A stretch of DNA of 64,000 nt from Nitrobacter sp051912485 (GCF_051912485.1 NZ_CP196822.1:496001-560000), one strand, 5' to 3'. Positions 18,401-27,262 are shown, counted from the first letter of the stretch. Program-made: numbers and translations. The notes: generated by a model not told the origin, from the letters alone.

Positions 18401-19482
18401 ATACCGATCTCCCCGAGCGCGCCGTCGTCGACCGCACGGTCCTCGTGTTCGTCGAGAATCACGATCGTATAGGTCGGCAACGGCCTGCCGATGGTCACCG
18501 GCTTATCCGGATGGAGTTCGGTCAACGTGGCGCTGACCGTGGCCTCGGTCGGGCCGTAGGCGTTCAGAATGGTGCGCCCGGCGCGATGCCAGCGAACTAC
18601 CAAATTGTGTGGGCAGGCTTCGCCGGACACGAGAAGTATCCGCACGTCCGGCAGGTCCCTTTCGATCGTCGCCAGCAAGGTGGGGACGCAGGCGAAATAG
18701 GTAATTCGCCGCTCCGCGAGAAAATCGGCGAGGTCGTCGCCGACGAGGCTCGCTCCCGGTTTCCCCGGCACCAAGGTCGCGCCGGCGATGAGCGGAACCC
18801 AGAGTTCTTCGACCGAGAAGTCGAAGGCGATTGTCATGCCTTGATAGGCGCGATCGCCTTCATGGATGCCGTAGACCTCCGCCGCGACCTTGACGAAGTT
18901 GCAGATGCTAGAGTGCTCGATCGCGACGCCTTTTGGCGCGCCGGTCGTGCCTGACGTGTAGATGATGTAGCAGACCTGATCGACCACCGCGGATTTCTCG
19001 TGATCGGCCAGCCGCGCCGTTTCCTTGACGTCGATCTCGCGCGCGGCGGCGTCGAGAAAGATTGTCCGGACGGCGAAATCCTTGAGCTTCGGGCGAAAGA
19101 CCGACAGCGAAACGATCGCCTTCACCTCGGCGTCGCTCAGGATAAAACCGATCCGCTCGGCGGGAAAGCCGGCGTCGAGCGGGACGTAGGCCGCATTGAT
19201 CTTCAGCACCGCCAGCAGCGCGACATAGCTGTCGACTGTCTTGTCGAACATGAGGCCGATGCGGTCGCCTGACTTCATGCCTTGCTCGATCAAATGCCGC
19301 GCCACCTGGTTGGCGCGTTTTTCGAGGTCACGAAAGGTGAAGACGGCGTCGTCGGTGACGACCGCTTCGGGGCGCGCATTACCCGAGGCGTGCAGCTGGT
19401 CGCAACGCTGCTCGAACAGGTGGTCGAGGCGCTCGCCATCCTTCCAACGAATGGCATTGTCCGCGTGCGTGCAAATCAACAT
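15454..19482 (-). CDS. Pls-like NRPS: adenylation-carrier-membrane poly-amino-acid synthetase
   Basis: 1342 residues. The adenylation domain spans about 1-515: A3 YTSGTTGAPKG at 175, A5 NAYGPTEA at 307, A7 YRTGDLG at 397, and the A10 lysine in SHKAARKNLP at 507. The carrier domain (about 535-605) has DLGAHS with Ser567. A C-terminal region of about 700 residues alternates membrane helices with left-handed beta-helix (hexapeptide) stretches such as IGDNVYVGEASVLDID. This matches the family of membrane NRPSs that includes epsilon-poly-lysine synthetase and lacks classical condensation or thioesterase domains. Hand-read specificity residues are D221, F222, E225, A, L, S, A, V, S, K507; an acidic residue at the 239-equivalent is compatible with a basic substrate, as inference. 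It is followed by the truncated PPTase. Confidence 0.9.
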   Translation of the reverse strand: MLICTHADNAIRWKDGERLDHLFEQRCDQLHASGNARPEAVVTDDAVFTFRDLEKRANQVARHLIEQGMKSGDRIGLMFDKTVDSYVALLAVLKINAAYVPLDAGFPAERIGFILSDAEVKAIVSLSVFRPKLKDFAVRTIFLDAAAREIDVKETARLADHEKSAVVDQVCYIIYTSGTTGAPKGVAIEHSSICNFVKVAAEVYGIHEGDRAYQGMTIAFDFSVEELWVPLIAGATLVPGKPGASLVGDDLADFLAERRITYFACVPTLLATIERDLPDVRILLVSGEACPHNLVVRWHRAGRTILNAYGPTEATVSATLTELHPDKPVTIGRPLPTYTIVILDEHEDRAVDDGALGEIGIAGIGLAAGYLNRPDPTEKKFVADFLHIANNPSKRIYRTGDLGRINEQGEIEFLGRIDTQVKIRGYRIELSEIESVLMQIPQIAQSVVDTYAFEPGAPELVAYYSLKQGATAPSSAVISETLRRHLPPYMVPTYVEQLPIIPMSSSHKAARKNLPPPKGFRSSADSANLVAPRNETEAALARALTEVMKIERVSIEDNFFQDLGAHSLLMARFCSKIRTRLKSDVSMRDIYLNPTIAKLASRLTAPTAEVAVASKKLPSHRPSDLEYYRCGALQLLYYASYGLFWAWLLTTGFEWTYAVIDNTAEVYLRIVAYTAASFVALNAIPVTAKWLLIGKWKEEVIPIWSLRYFRFWLVRELIRSAPMALFVGSPIYNVYLRLLGARIGRNTVIQSKLLPVCTDLISIGDSTILRNDVVAVGYKAQANYIHIGSIRIGDNVYVGEASVLDIDSGLEDRAQLGHASSLQTCQRAAEGKHYHGSPAQETTANYCTVEARSCTPLRRVLYSTGQLIGVFAVMLPLATLLLYHLLPYLDRINSRTLLLHEPVAVFFFLGEILLPSAVLLFGVVVVRLLSVVLLPRLLQSFLEEDKTYVLYGVHYLLHRSVSTLSNSAFLNVLFGDSSYIVNYLGWAGYQLNKVVQTGSNFGLLQRHDNPFLCDIGSGTMIADGLTMTNVAMSSSSFRFGRVKIGDHSYLGNNIYYPAAGKSGANCLLGTKVMVPIDGPARDNVGLLGSPCFEIPRVVGLDKTFAIDECTQQRRLGAKNRYNVLTMAGFLLSIWLWLYVLLLSQFVATSYFHLHGVRAIFTYGIFASLFTILWFGLVERASLGFKELTPQLVSMYDEHFWYHERHWKFCGSPLSFLFKGTPFRSLVSRLLGVKVGRKVFDDGCRLHDKTLIEIGELTNLNEGCVIQGHSLEERVFKSDYVKIGRGCSIGRAAFVHYGVIIGDNVVLDPDSFLMKGEILEHGAHWRGNPAKAVRERVVRDAAA

Positions 19483-19724
19483 GTGGGTCTCGCTTCGCCG
19501 GGGCCCCTACGGCAATTGTTTTATCGCGATATGGAATTGGCACCAACGGGCGATCGGCTGAAAACGCGCAGGTCCAGTGCGGCGCGCCGGCCCATGTCCC
19601 CTTCGGGTCAATTTCGACGGATTCAGCGGGGGGTGTCGGCAGGTTGATGTCCGCTTCTGCCCGTAAGCGCCGAACCCGGGCCGGGCCAGGAGCGTTGCGT
19701 TTGGCCAAACCCCTTGATTCAAAC

Positions 19725-20028
19725 TCCCCAAACTGGGGGCTCGAATCATCCGCTACGAACTCGCCGATTATGAATGGGTTCCCATCAAGTCGATGCTGCC
19801 GAACAAGCCGCGCGGCGTTCCTCGAGTAAACGACCGTCGTGTCCTCAATGGCATCTTCTGGGTGTTGCGATCAGTAGCACCCTGGCGTGATCTGCCGGAG
19901 GCGTTTGGCCCATATACCGCCTGCTACAACCGATTCGTCCGTTGGCGGCGGGCTGGTGTCTGGGGCCGCATCATAGAGGCACTTGCCGCTGCCCATGATG
20001 CCGCTGTCCAAATGATCGACACTTCTAA
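19725..20028 (+). pseudogene. IS5-family (IS427-like) transposase, N-terminal fragment
   Basis: Reads RYELADYEWVPIKSMLPNK, GIFWVLRSVAPWRDLPEAFG, CYNRFVRWRRAGVWGRI and MIDTS, an IS427-type DDE transposase up to its first catalytic Asp. It then runs into unrelated sequence at 20028. The sequence just upstream holds an inverted CCCCAAACTGGGG, possibly the IS terminus. Confidence 0.8.
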
Positions 20029-20430
20029 CCAACTCGCCGCCGCCTTCGCGAATAGCTTCGTGGATCAGCAGCCTGACCGCGCGCAGGAATTTCTCGGAGT
20101 GTGGATCAAGCGCCGACCCCGGTACAGGGGCGGAAGAATCGTAGATTGTCTGAATGACCTTCGCCCGGCTGAACGTCGAACCGGGACCCCGGTATCCGCC
20201 GCCTCGTAAAGATCGGGCTGAGGGCTCGGAAATGACGCGCGATTTTATTGTCCGCGCGAATCTTGCCGACAAGCTGTTGTAATTCGCGAAAGGTAGGCTC
20301 CTCGCGCACTCCCGCGCGTGACATCCCGGATTCAGCGCTACAGGAAACTCGCTTCCGATACCGGTTGGCCACTTGCACGGGAAAAGCCGCCGGTCAATCG
20401 TGGGCCGTCAAACCGCCGCGGGAGAGGACC
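20029..20430. other. Unassigned sequence between IS5 fragment and DUF4337 gene
   Basis: The minus strand can be read as KVIQTIYDSSAPVPGSALD and LRAVRLLIHEAIREGGGELV, which look protein-like, but no start, ribosome-binding site or family was recognised. It is probably another gene fragment. The last 15 bases carry GGGAGAGG, the ribosome-binding site of the next gene. Confidence 0.4.
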
Positions 20431-21027
20431 ATGAGCGCGCACGAAAGCATGGAACAAGCCGAGCAAACGCATCATGCGTCGGGAGAGAACAAGAAGATCG
20501 CGCTGCTGATCGCCGTCATCGCGCTCTGCCTCGCGCTGTCCGAGACGCTGGGCAAGGGCACCCAGACCGAATCGATCAGCAAGAACGTGGAGTCCTCCAA
20601 TCTCTGGGCCTTTTTCCAGGCCAAGAGCATCCGTCGCACCACGGTCCAAATCCAGGCCGATCAAGCCAAGCTCAGCCTCATGCTGGCGAAGGACGAGGCG
20701 ACCAGGGCTGCGCTGCAAAAACAGATCGACGAGTGGCAGGAGACCGCGGCGCGCTATCGTTCCGACCCGAGTACCGGCGAGGGACAGGATCAACTCGCTG
20801 AGAGCGCCAAACACGCCGAGGACGCGCGTGATCTCGCGATGGCGAAATATCATCACTTCGAGCTGGCGTCGGCCGCGTTCCAGATCGCGATCGTGCTGGC
20901 GTCGGCCGCCATCATCACCGGCATGATTGTGCTGGCGTGGATATCGGGACTGCTGGCGGTCGCTGGCGTCGGGGTCACAGCGATCGGGATGTTTGCGCCC
21001 CACGCATTGCACCTGCTGGGACACTGA
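20431..21027 (+). CDS. DUF4337 membrane protein
   Basis: 198 residues. One N-terminal helix (about 24-42, KKIALLIAVIALCLALSETL), a cytoplasmic or periplasmic coiled region (about 60-140) and two C-terminal helices (about 148-195). NLWAFFQAKSIRRTTVQIQA is the hallmark segment of DUF4337. Function unknown. GGAGAGG lies 4 bases before the chosen ATG, favouring it over an upstream in-frame start. Confidence 0.88.
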   Translation: MSAHESMEQAEQTHHASGENKKIALLIAVIALCLALSETLGKGTQTESISKNVESSNLWAFFQAKSIRRTTVQIQADQAKLSLMLAKDEATRAALQKQIDEWQETAARYRSDPSTGEGQDQLAESAKHAEDARDLAMAKYHHFELASAAFQIAIVLASAAIITGMIVLAWISGLLAVAGVGVTAIGMFAPHALHLLGH

Positions 21028-21182
21028 CGACCATATTTGCGCGCCTATCGCGAACGCTTTTTCCGGACGCACTGGATCAGGCGAGCAGCTCACTGGCTTA
21101 CGCCACGCCTTGCAGGTCGTCGCGGCAATGGACATAGGCCAGCGCGACGCCCTTGGACCCGCCGACAGGAATGGTTATGCAA

Positions 21183-21494
21183 TTACCACGTGCCGACGCT
21201 GAAGCCGAATGACGGACCATAATATCCATAGCCGCTGTAGACGCCGACGCGCGGGGCGTAATAGCGGGGACGATAGTAGCGAGGTTCGTAGCCGGCATCG
21301 TCATCGTAGTAGTATCGGCGTTCGACGTAGCGCCGAGGATGCGTGCGATAGCAGTTGCCGTAGTCGTCACACACCATATGTGCGCGCACCAGCGGTACGG
21401 TTTCTGTCACCACTCGTGTCGGATGCAGCGGAGCGGCGGAAGCGGAAAAAGCGAGCAACAGGCTCGCGCCGACGAGAAGATTGGTTTTAAGCAT
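21183..21494 (-). CDS. Secreted Tyr/Arg-rich small protein
   Basis: 103 residues. A clear signal peptide (MLKTNLLVGASLLLAFSASA) is followed by VCDDYGNCYRTHPRR and tyrosine-rich repeats (YYRPRYYAPR, GYGYYGPS). It belongs in style with the exported proteins at 41350 and 59653, which share a Cys-x4-Cys pair followed by aromatic/Arg-rich sequence. The ATG at 21494 is preferred because it starts the signal peptide. Role unknown; probably cell-surface. Confidence 0.8.
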   Translation of the reverse strand: MLKTNLLVGASLLLAFSASAAPLHPTRVVTETVPLVRAHMVCDDYGNCYRTHPRRYVERRYYYDDDAGYEPRYYRPRYYAPRVGVYSGYGYYGPSFGFSVGTW

Positions 21495-21718
21495 CGGAAA
21501 CGTCCTCGTGGAAATGGCTTCAAACGTTGACATCTAACTTATACCCGGCAATCGGCGCCCGCCAGCGCAACATGACGCGAGCCCAGGCCCATCCGCCTTG
21601 TGGAGATCGGGCTCACAAGAGGGAAGTGAGCTATCCTCCGATAGTCGCTGGTGGTAGCCACATCAGTGTTTGAAGTGCACGGACATGCTCACCTGGTGAA
21701 ATCCTCGGGGAATCATCT

Positions 21719-21958
21719 ATGCTTTTGATCCAGGCTCTGGTGGCGGTTTTCTTAGGATCGCGCCTGATTTAGCTTCTCACCAAGAGAGGGCCGGACTCAA
21801 TTGGCAAGGCCGTTTTTATCAATGCCGTGACCGCGCTTGCCGCCGTGATCATAGCGGCGTTCGGCTTCGCGTACGGTGGACCGCCGCGCTTCAATATGGC
21901 GCTGTCGGTATACGGTCGTGCTCAATTGATAGTTTTGCTCTTTGATGTGATCGCTTAA
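21719..21958 (+). pseudogene. Small membrane protein with an internal amber stop
   Basis: One frame of 80 codons (MLLIQALVAVFLGSRLI, stop, LLTKRGPDSIGKAVFINA and on to LLFDVIA) with TAG at codon 18 (21770-21772). It has two hydrophobic segments flanking a KRGPDS loop. GGGGAA lies upstream of the ATG. Apart from the TAG the frame reads as one natural protein, so this is a recent nonsense mutation. Product not recognised. Confidence 0.6.
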
Positions 21959-22043
21959 TTCCGATCAAGCCGTCAACCGAACCACGATAATGCCCGCTGG
22001 CCAAGGTTGGGCCAGCACCGCGACCGAGCCGGCGAAAGATAAA

Positions 22044-22376
22044 ATGGCATGGATGTCCGAAATCAACGAAGAGCGAGTGGTGTGGAATGAAGTCTTTCAC
22101 GCTGAGACTTTTGATTTCCGCAGCCAAATAAACTTTCGCCGATACGACGAGTGTATCTTCGTCAAATGCACATTGTTGATGGATGCCGAGACCGAGCAGA
22201 TCGCGTTCACGGGATGCACGTTCAAGGACTGCAATATGGATAGCATCGATGCCGACGAAGCGCGTGGCATAGTCTCTAAAGACAACATGTTCGAGCGGCC
22301 TCTAGACGAGCAGCGAAAAGACTTTGAGGAACGCCTAGCCGCAGTTCTCAGCCAACGGATGCCGAAGCCGTCCTAG
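22044..22376 (+). CDS. Hypothetical protein with pentapeptide-like strand pattern
   Basis: 110 residues. FDFRSQINFRRYDECIFVKCTLLMD and IAFTGCTFKDCNMDSID give the (C/F)xx(C/T) rhythm of a short beta-helix, followed by an acidic helical C-terminus (RPLDEQRKDFEERLAAVL). This type occurs in Bradyrhizobium genomes; function unknown. GAAAGAT precedes the ATG at 22044; the ATG at 22053 is equally possible. Confidence 0.72.
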   Translation: MAWMSEINEERVVWNEVFHAETFDFRSQINFRRYDECIFVKCTLLMDAETEQIAFTGCTFKDCNMDSIDADEARGIVSKDNMFERPLDEQRKDFEERLAAVLSQRMPKPS

Positions 22377-22454
22377 CGGGACGATCCTCAAAGTCCGACT
22401 TCACCTCCCGCCGTCCTGTGCCTACCGCATATCAAATCTGGGCATATTGATGGT

Positions 22455-23054
22455 TGTGCCTGTCGCAAATCAAATCCGAATATATTGGTGATGCAGCCCG
22501 CCCAGGATTGGAAGGCGAATACGCCCTGCTCTGAACCGTGCGCGATAGGGGCGCATCCTTGTCCAACGACAGGTGCGTGCGCGTCTTATTATAGCAGTTC
22601 ATGTAAGACAGTAGCACGTGACGAAGATGCCGCTCGCCGAACACAGCAACGTGGTTAAGGCACTCCCGCCGGATCGAACCGATCAGCCGTTCAGCATATG
22701 CGTTTTGCCATGGCGAGCGCGGCGACGTCGATCGATCACGAGTGCCCATGGATCGAGCGGATCACCGTCTCAGGCTTCAAAATCGCCAGAGCCCCTAGAA
22801 CACTTGGCGCCAAACGATACAGCCCAGCAAATATCCAACCGATCCAAAGTGCTGAAATTCAGCCGCTTTGGTGATTGACGTCGCTGGATGTTAAGCTGAT
22901 GACGAAGGATCAGTATCTCGGCTTCCAGCGAGGCCCGCGACCGGAATAATCCGACCAGCGCCAACCAGACCACGCTGCAAGCTTCTCTCATAAGGCCGAA
23001 GCATTGCGCGATTCGGCCTCAGTTGTCAGCCGGATTAGGTTTCCGACAGGGGCA
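22455..23054 (-). mobile_element. Internally deleted integrase-core IS type 1 with both ends
   Basis: 600 bp. Starts TGTGCCTGTCGCAAATCAAA and ends GGTTTCCGACAGGGGCA, the inverted terminal repeats. Only the N-terminal (REACSVVWLALVGLFRSRA) and C-terminal (RSPWQNAYAERLIGSIRREC) parts of the transposase remain, fused at about 22755-22770 with loss of the catalytic middle. A similar terminal repeat (TACCGCATATCAAATCTGGG) lies just outside at 22420-22445, suggesting an older nested end. Confidence 0.82.
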
Positions 23055-23055
23055 G

Positions 23056-23208
23056 ATGTCGCAGCACCGCATTCTCAGCTTCAAGCCGCAACTTCGACTT
23101 GAATGGCGAGGCCAGGACGGCCAGAGCGAAACAGAGCAGCCCGATCATTCCGCCAGCTTAGGCGATTCCGTCACATCATCAACTCGGATGAGGTTTTCGG
23201 CATACACA
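23056..23208 (-). mobile_element. Integrase-core IS type 2, left-end fragment
   Basis: The minus strand reads TGTATGCCGAAAACCTCATC, then a start for MIGLLCFALAVLASPFKSKL, the same N-terminus as at 12837-12972. It is cut by the type 1 IS derivative at 23054. Confidence 0.75.
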
Positions 23209-23314
23209 GCAGGTGGCGGTTTCGGCGGAACGATTTATGGACGGAGTGCTCGGGGAAAAGCGACGCAAGACCGGCTGGATGCCGGCACGCCGCACTGAAC
23301 CGAGATTACTTCTC

Positions 23315-24748
23315 TCAGTATCGTCCCGGCGTATTGCCCATGCCACCGCGACCGGAACCGCCGCTCCCGAAGCCAACGCCGCGGCCGCCAAAACCGCCGA
23401 TGATGCCAATGGATGGCATCGGCAACGGAACGTAGCTGCGCGGCGGCGGCGGGTCGTCGACATAGTCGTAGTCCGATTGGCGATTGCGGCGCGGAGGAGT
23501 GTCGACGTACCGCGAACGGTCCGGCTTGGCCTGTTTCTTCGGCGGCGCTTCGGCCTTTTTCTTCTGCGGCAGAGGCGGCGCACTGCAAGGACAGGTCGGT
23601 CCCGCCACAGCAGCAGCGACGGCCGTATTCGGATTGTCGGGCCGGTTGCGCAGGCGCTCCTCGAGCTTGCGTGCCGTCGACGTCAGATCGCTATCAGGGT
23701 ATTCGGCGAGGAAGCCACGATAACCGGCCGCCGTATTGGTGATGATCGCCCTGTTCCAGGCCACCATCCTGAGGTGACGATCGAGCCACTGCCGCGCCCC
23801 GAGGCCGAACGGCGTGTCCGGATAGAGATCGACGAACGCCGCATAGGCTTCGTCGCTGCCGTCGCCGACGATTATCTCATTGGCTTGCTCGGCGGTCTTG
23901 CCCTTCAGCTCGCGCCGCCACTCCTCGACAGTCCGCTTTGTCCTGGATTCGGCGGGTTGCCTGGCGCTGGCGGCACTGTCAGGGAAAAACTCGAAACCAT
24001 CCGTCAACGAGGAGCTGTCCCACGGCGTCTGGCGGCCATTCGTCGCCTTGTTGACCGCCAGCCGGACGCGCTTGAAGGCCTGCTCGATCGAGAGTCCCGC
24101 CTCACGCCCGACGGACAAGAGCGCCGCCGTGTAGGGACTGTCCGCGCCAGTCCCATCTTCCGCCTCGGCGCCCGGCGATGTCGAGAATGACAGGAACGTG
24201 CCGGGCGCGGCGACCTTGGCATCGACGATCGCGAGACCATGTCCCACCGTCTTGTCGATCGCGGGGAACGGGTTGTTGCGGCACGCGTCGAGTAGCACGA
24301 TGCGCATGCGGCTCGGAACTGACGTCAGGGTATTCATGATGTCGTTGAGACGAACCGCCTGCAGCGGAATATCGGCCTCGCGCTTCGGATCGAGATCGAC
24401 GGGGATCAGGAAATTCTCGCCATCGACCTGCAAGCCGTGACCGGCATAGAAAATCAGCGCGACAGTGTCGGGGCCCTTCGCCGCGACCTTTGCCGCGAAT
24501 TCGCCGACCTTCTCGCGCATTTCCGTCTGCGACAGGTCGGACGCCGTCAGCACCTCGAAACCGGCGTCGCCGAGCATCTGGGTCATGGCCTTGGCGTCGT
24601 TGGTGGGATTGGGCAGCGGCGTCACCCCACGATAGGCCGACTGACCGATCACCAGCGCCAGACGGTTCTCCGCAGCGGCCGCATGCGCGGTGAGCACCAT
24701 GGCGGCGATTGCCCCGAAGACGATCGAGCGAAACATCGATAATGTCAT
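23315..24748 (-). CDS. Secreted caspase-fold (peptidase C14) protein
   Basis: 477 residues from the chosen start. Signal peptide (about 1-26, ending AHAAAA), then a caspase-like domain (about 28-250) with ENRLALVIGQSAY, the catalytic histidine in FYAGHGL (His104) and cysteine in LLDACRNNPF (Cys156). A helical repeat-like region (about 270-370) follows, then a Pro/Lys/Arg-rich linker and a Gly-rich tail. It should act in the periplasm or outside the cell; substrates are unknown. AGGAAC lies 6 bases before the ATG at 24748, which is preferred over the upstream in-frame ATG. It stands alone between IS fragments. Confidence 0.9.
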   Translation of the reverse strand: MTLSMFRSIVFGAIAAMVLTAHAAAAENRLALVIGQSAYRGVTPLPNPTNDAKAMTQMLGDAGFEVLTASDLSQTEMREKVGEFAAKVAAKGPDTVALIFYAGHGLQVDGENFLIPVDLDPKREADIPLQAVRLNDIMNTLTSVPSRMRIVLLDACRNNPFPAIDKTVGHGLAIVDAKVAAPGTFLSFSTSPGAEAEDGTGADSPYTAALLSVGREAGLSIEQAFKRVRLAVNKATNGRQTPWDSSSLTDGFEFFPDSAASARQPAESRTKRTVEEWRRELKGKTAEQANEIIVGDGSDEAYAAFVDLYPDTPFGLGARQWLDRHLRMVAWNRAIITNTAAGYRGFLAEYPDSDLTSTARKLEERLRNRPDNPNTAVAAAVAGPTCPCSAPPLPQKKKAEAPPKKQAKPDRSRYVDTPPRRNRQSDYDYVDDPPPPRSYVPLPMPSIGIIGGFGGRGVGFGSGGSGRGGMGNTPGRY

Positions 24749-24870
24749 GGCAAAGTTCCTGCGCATTTCTTGTTCAACGGTTGTCGGCTTGCCCGGCGTA
24801 ACGGTTCAGCGTGCGCGGCTGTGTCGCTGTGAATAGGCGTCGAAGAGTGACCGCACTAGCGCCAAGGAGA

Positions 24871-25155
24871 TCAATAGCTTAGCGCGCCGGTCGGCGTCCG
24901 GACCCCACGCCGATCAACAGTTTTATTCTGAATGGCGCGCCATTTGCGTACAAAACCACGAACATTTCCCGCAATAGCGGCTTGGAGGATATCCTTGCTG
25001 CCGAGGATCCGGATGGCCTTGTCGTCGACCTCGACGGCGTCGATGATCGAATGGATGTAGTACGCGGCAATCTTTCTGGCATCGACGGCGGCATCGCTAA
25101 GCTCTCGCTGCAGATCGAGTAACCTCTGGTCGGCGGAGGCGCTCTTGCGAGACAT
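24871..25155 (-). CDS. 94-aa protein resembling a serine-recombinase C-terminus
   Basis: A coiled N-terminus (DQRLLDLQRELSDA) followed by YYIHSIIDAVEVDDKAIRIL, GSKDILQAAIAG and FVRKWRAIQNK. The last three resemble the extreme C-terminus of large serine recombinases, so it may be a detached tail rather than an independent gene. Family assignment is inference from motif memory. No good ribosome-binding site was seen. Confidence 0.4.
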   Translation of the reverse strand: MSRKSASADQRLLDLQRELSDAAVDARKIAAYYIHSIIDAVEVDDKAIRILGSKDILQAAIAGNVRGFVRKWRAIQNKTVDRRGVRTPTGALSY

Positions 25156-25402
25156 CCTTTCTCTTGAGCCTCAAGGGAAGATCGAAAGCTGGCGATGCTT
25201 TGCCAGCAGCATTTCCACCCAGTGCGCCCGCGATCAAATTAATTAGAATCTACTCCATGGTTCGCCCCCTTGGTCCCGAGATGTCGACAACGTAGCAGAC
25301 GGGGTATCTCTCGTTGATAAGTTGTAAATCCAACTGGACCGGATGCGAACCTCAGCGCACCGAGTTGCCGTTTCGTCGCCGACTGCGTATGACGCATGTG
25401 CA

Positions 25403-25597
25403 ATGAAAAAGTCGATTTCTATCAGCAACGGTCATAGAAAATGGACGGCGACAGAAGTCAAAAAGCTTCGAGGTTTAATCAAACTGCGGGTATCACCATC
25501 TCGAATAGCGCGGATGCTCGGGCGAACCCGCAAAGATATTCAATTAAAGGCTGATGCGCTCGGCATCAGCATAGATGTGCGTGAAGACCATCCCTAG
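25403..25597 (+). CDS. SANT/Myb-like small protein
   Basis: 64 residues. KWTATEVKKLRGLIKLRVSP and RIARMLGRTRKDIQLKADALG give a helix-helix-turn-helix Myb/SANT-like pattern (Trp near the start, Lys-Leu helix, then a 'RTxxxxxxKA' recognition-type helix). Two closer relatives occur at 42428-42604 and 59339-59514. Probably DNA- or protein-binding; role unknown. The internal ATG at 25403 fits the family length best. Confidence 0.65.
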   Translation: MKKSISISNGHRKWTATEVKKLRGLIKLRVSPSRIARMLGRTRKDIQLKADALGISIDVREDHP

Positions 25598-25678
25598 CAG
25601 GGCGCTGAAAAACAGTCTCGCGTTTGGATCGATTTGATGATTCCGTTGTTGCGGGCGAGACGACGGGGGTGATTTGCG

Positions 25679-26493
25679 ATGCGAGGCGGGGAAGAACGAT
25701 CGGACGGGATGTTCAGCTATGTTCGGCTGGAGAATCGCGTTGCGAAGGATCATCCGCTGCGGCCGATCCGTGCACTGGTCGATGAGGTTCTGGCCGGGAT
25801 GAGTACCCGGTTCGCCGCGCTTTATTCGCATACCGGTCGTCCCTCGATCCCGCCGGAGCAATTGCTGAAGGCGCTGCTGCTGCAGGCGTTCTTTTCGGTG
25901 CGGTCGGAGCGGCAACTGATGGAGCAGCTCGACTATAATCTGTTGTTCCGCTGGTTCGTCGGATTGTCGATGGATGCGTCGGTTTGGGACGCCACGACGT
26001 TTACGAAGAATCGTGACCGGCTGCTTCAAGGCGACGTGGCGCGCGAGTTCCTGGCGGCGGTTCTGTCGCAGCCGCGGGTGAAGCGGCTTCTGTCGAACGA
26101 CCACTTCAGCGTCGACGGCACGTTGATTGAGGCCTGGGCGTCGATGAAGAGCGTGCGGCCGAAAGACGATGGCGCGCCACCCCCATCCGGTGACGGCGGC
26201 CGCAACGTCGAGGTAAACTTCAGGGGCGAGAGGCGCACCAACGACACGCACGCCTCGACGACGGACCCTTCGGCGAAGCTCTACAAGAAAAGCCCCGGCG
26301 TCGGGGCCGCGCTGTGCTTCATGGGACATGCCCTGATGGAGACGCAACGGGCTGATCGTCGACGCCGTGCTGACGCCGGTCGATGGCCATGCCGAGCGCG
26401 CCGCTGCGCTGATCATGGTCGAACCGTTGGCGGACCGCCCGACGCGCATCACACTCGGCGCGGACAAGGGCTACGACGCCGTGTTGCTAAGGC
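25679..26493 (+). pseudogene. IS5-superfamily transposase, frameshifted and truncated
   Basis: Starts MRGGEERSDGMFSYVRLENR, with DHPLRPIRALVDEVL, SERQLMEQLDYNLLFRWFVG and FSVDGTLIEAWASMKS (catalytic Asp). The frame shifts near 26345; the next frame continues NGLIVDAVLTPVDGHAERAA and ITLGADKGYDAV (second Asp). It is lost at about 26493, so the last catalytic Glu is missing. Confidence 0.85.
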
Positions 26494-26790
26494 GGCCAAC
26501 CGCGAACGGCTTCTGATCGTCCAGCGTTGGCGGCGAGAGCTCCAGCGTCGTGCATTCCGTTGCGGCCTTGCACCGTTCTGCGGCACCGAGAGCAATGCAG
26601 ACCCGGTAAACGCGCATCCGGTCGGCGGGCGGCAACGGGACGGGCAGTCGATAGCCGCCTGCCGTCGTTTCGTATTCGGAATTCGCCTCGCTCGAGGGTC
26701 TGGTATCGAACAGAGCCTGATAGAAGGGGCTTCTCATGAGCTCGCGCGAATCCCGGGCGAGCTTGTCGGAGCAAGCCATACAAAAAGCGA

Positions 26791-27129
26791 ATGAGAATGC
26801 CATCGATGCTCAATCCGCACCTCGCCGACATCGAGCGCTGGCTGGCGGCCGAGCCCCGTCTGACTGCGCTGGCAACTCTCGGTCGCCTCGTCGAGCAACG
26901 CCCCGAACAGTTCGGTCCGCCGCAGCACATTATCGTGCAGCGCTTGTTGCGGTCGCTCAGACGCAAAGCAGCCGAGACGATCATCCCGCGCACGGCTGAG
27001 GGTGTGGCACTGGCCGGTGATCCCGGGACTGGGACCGCCGCTGCGTGTGATGGGCACTCCGCGACGTCGAGCAATGATGCCACCTCGGACCGGCCGACAG
27101 TCGGACCAACATCCGTCAAGCGAAAGTAA
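26791..27129 (+). pseudogene. Unassigned transposase C-terminal remnant
   Basis: HLADIERWLAAEPRLTALAT, then QHIIVQRLLRSLRRKAAETI, then a Gly/Ala/Thr-rich tail. This combination is typical of the C-terminus of some DDE/integrase transposases in Bradyrhizobium, but the family was not fixed. No catalytic region precedes it. Confidence 0.4.
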
Positions 27130-27262
27130 CATCCCCAGGTGAGGCGATACGCAGAGCCAAACTTCGGCGCCGATTGACAGTTTTTGCCGGACGTTAGAGA
27201 ACTGCATCGTCGCCACAAGATTGCGGGCGCTTCAATGCGGTAAGGAGAAAGGAACAGGTGCG

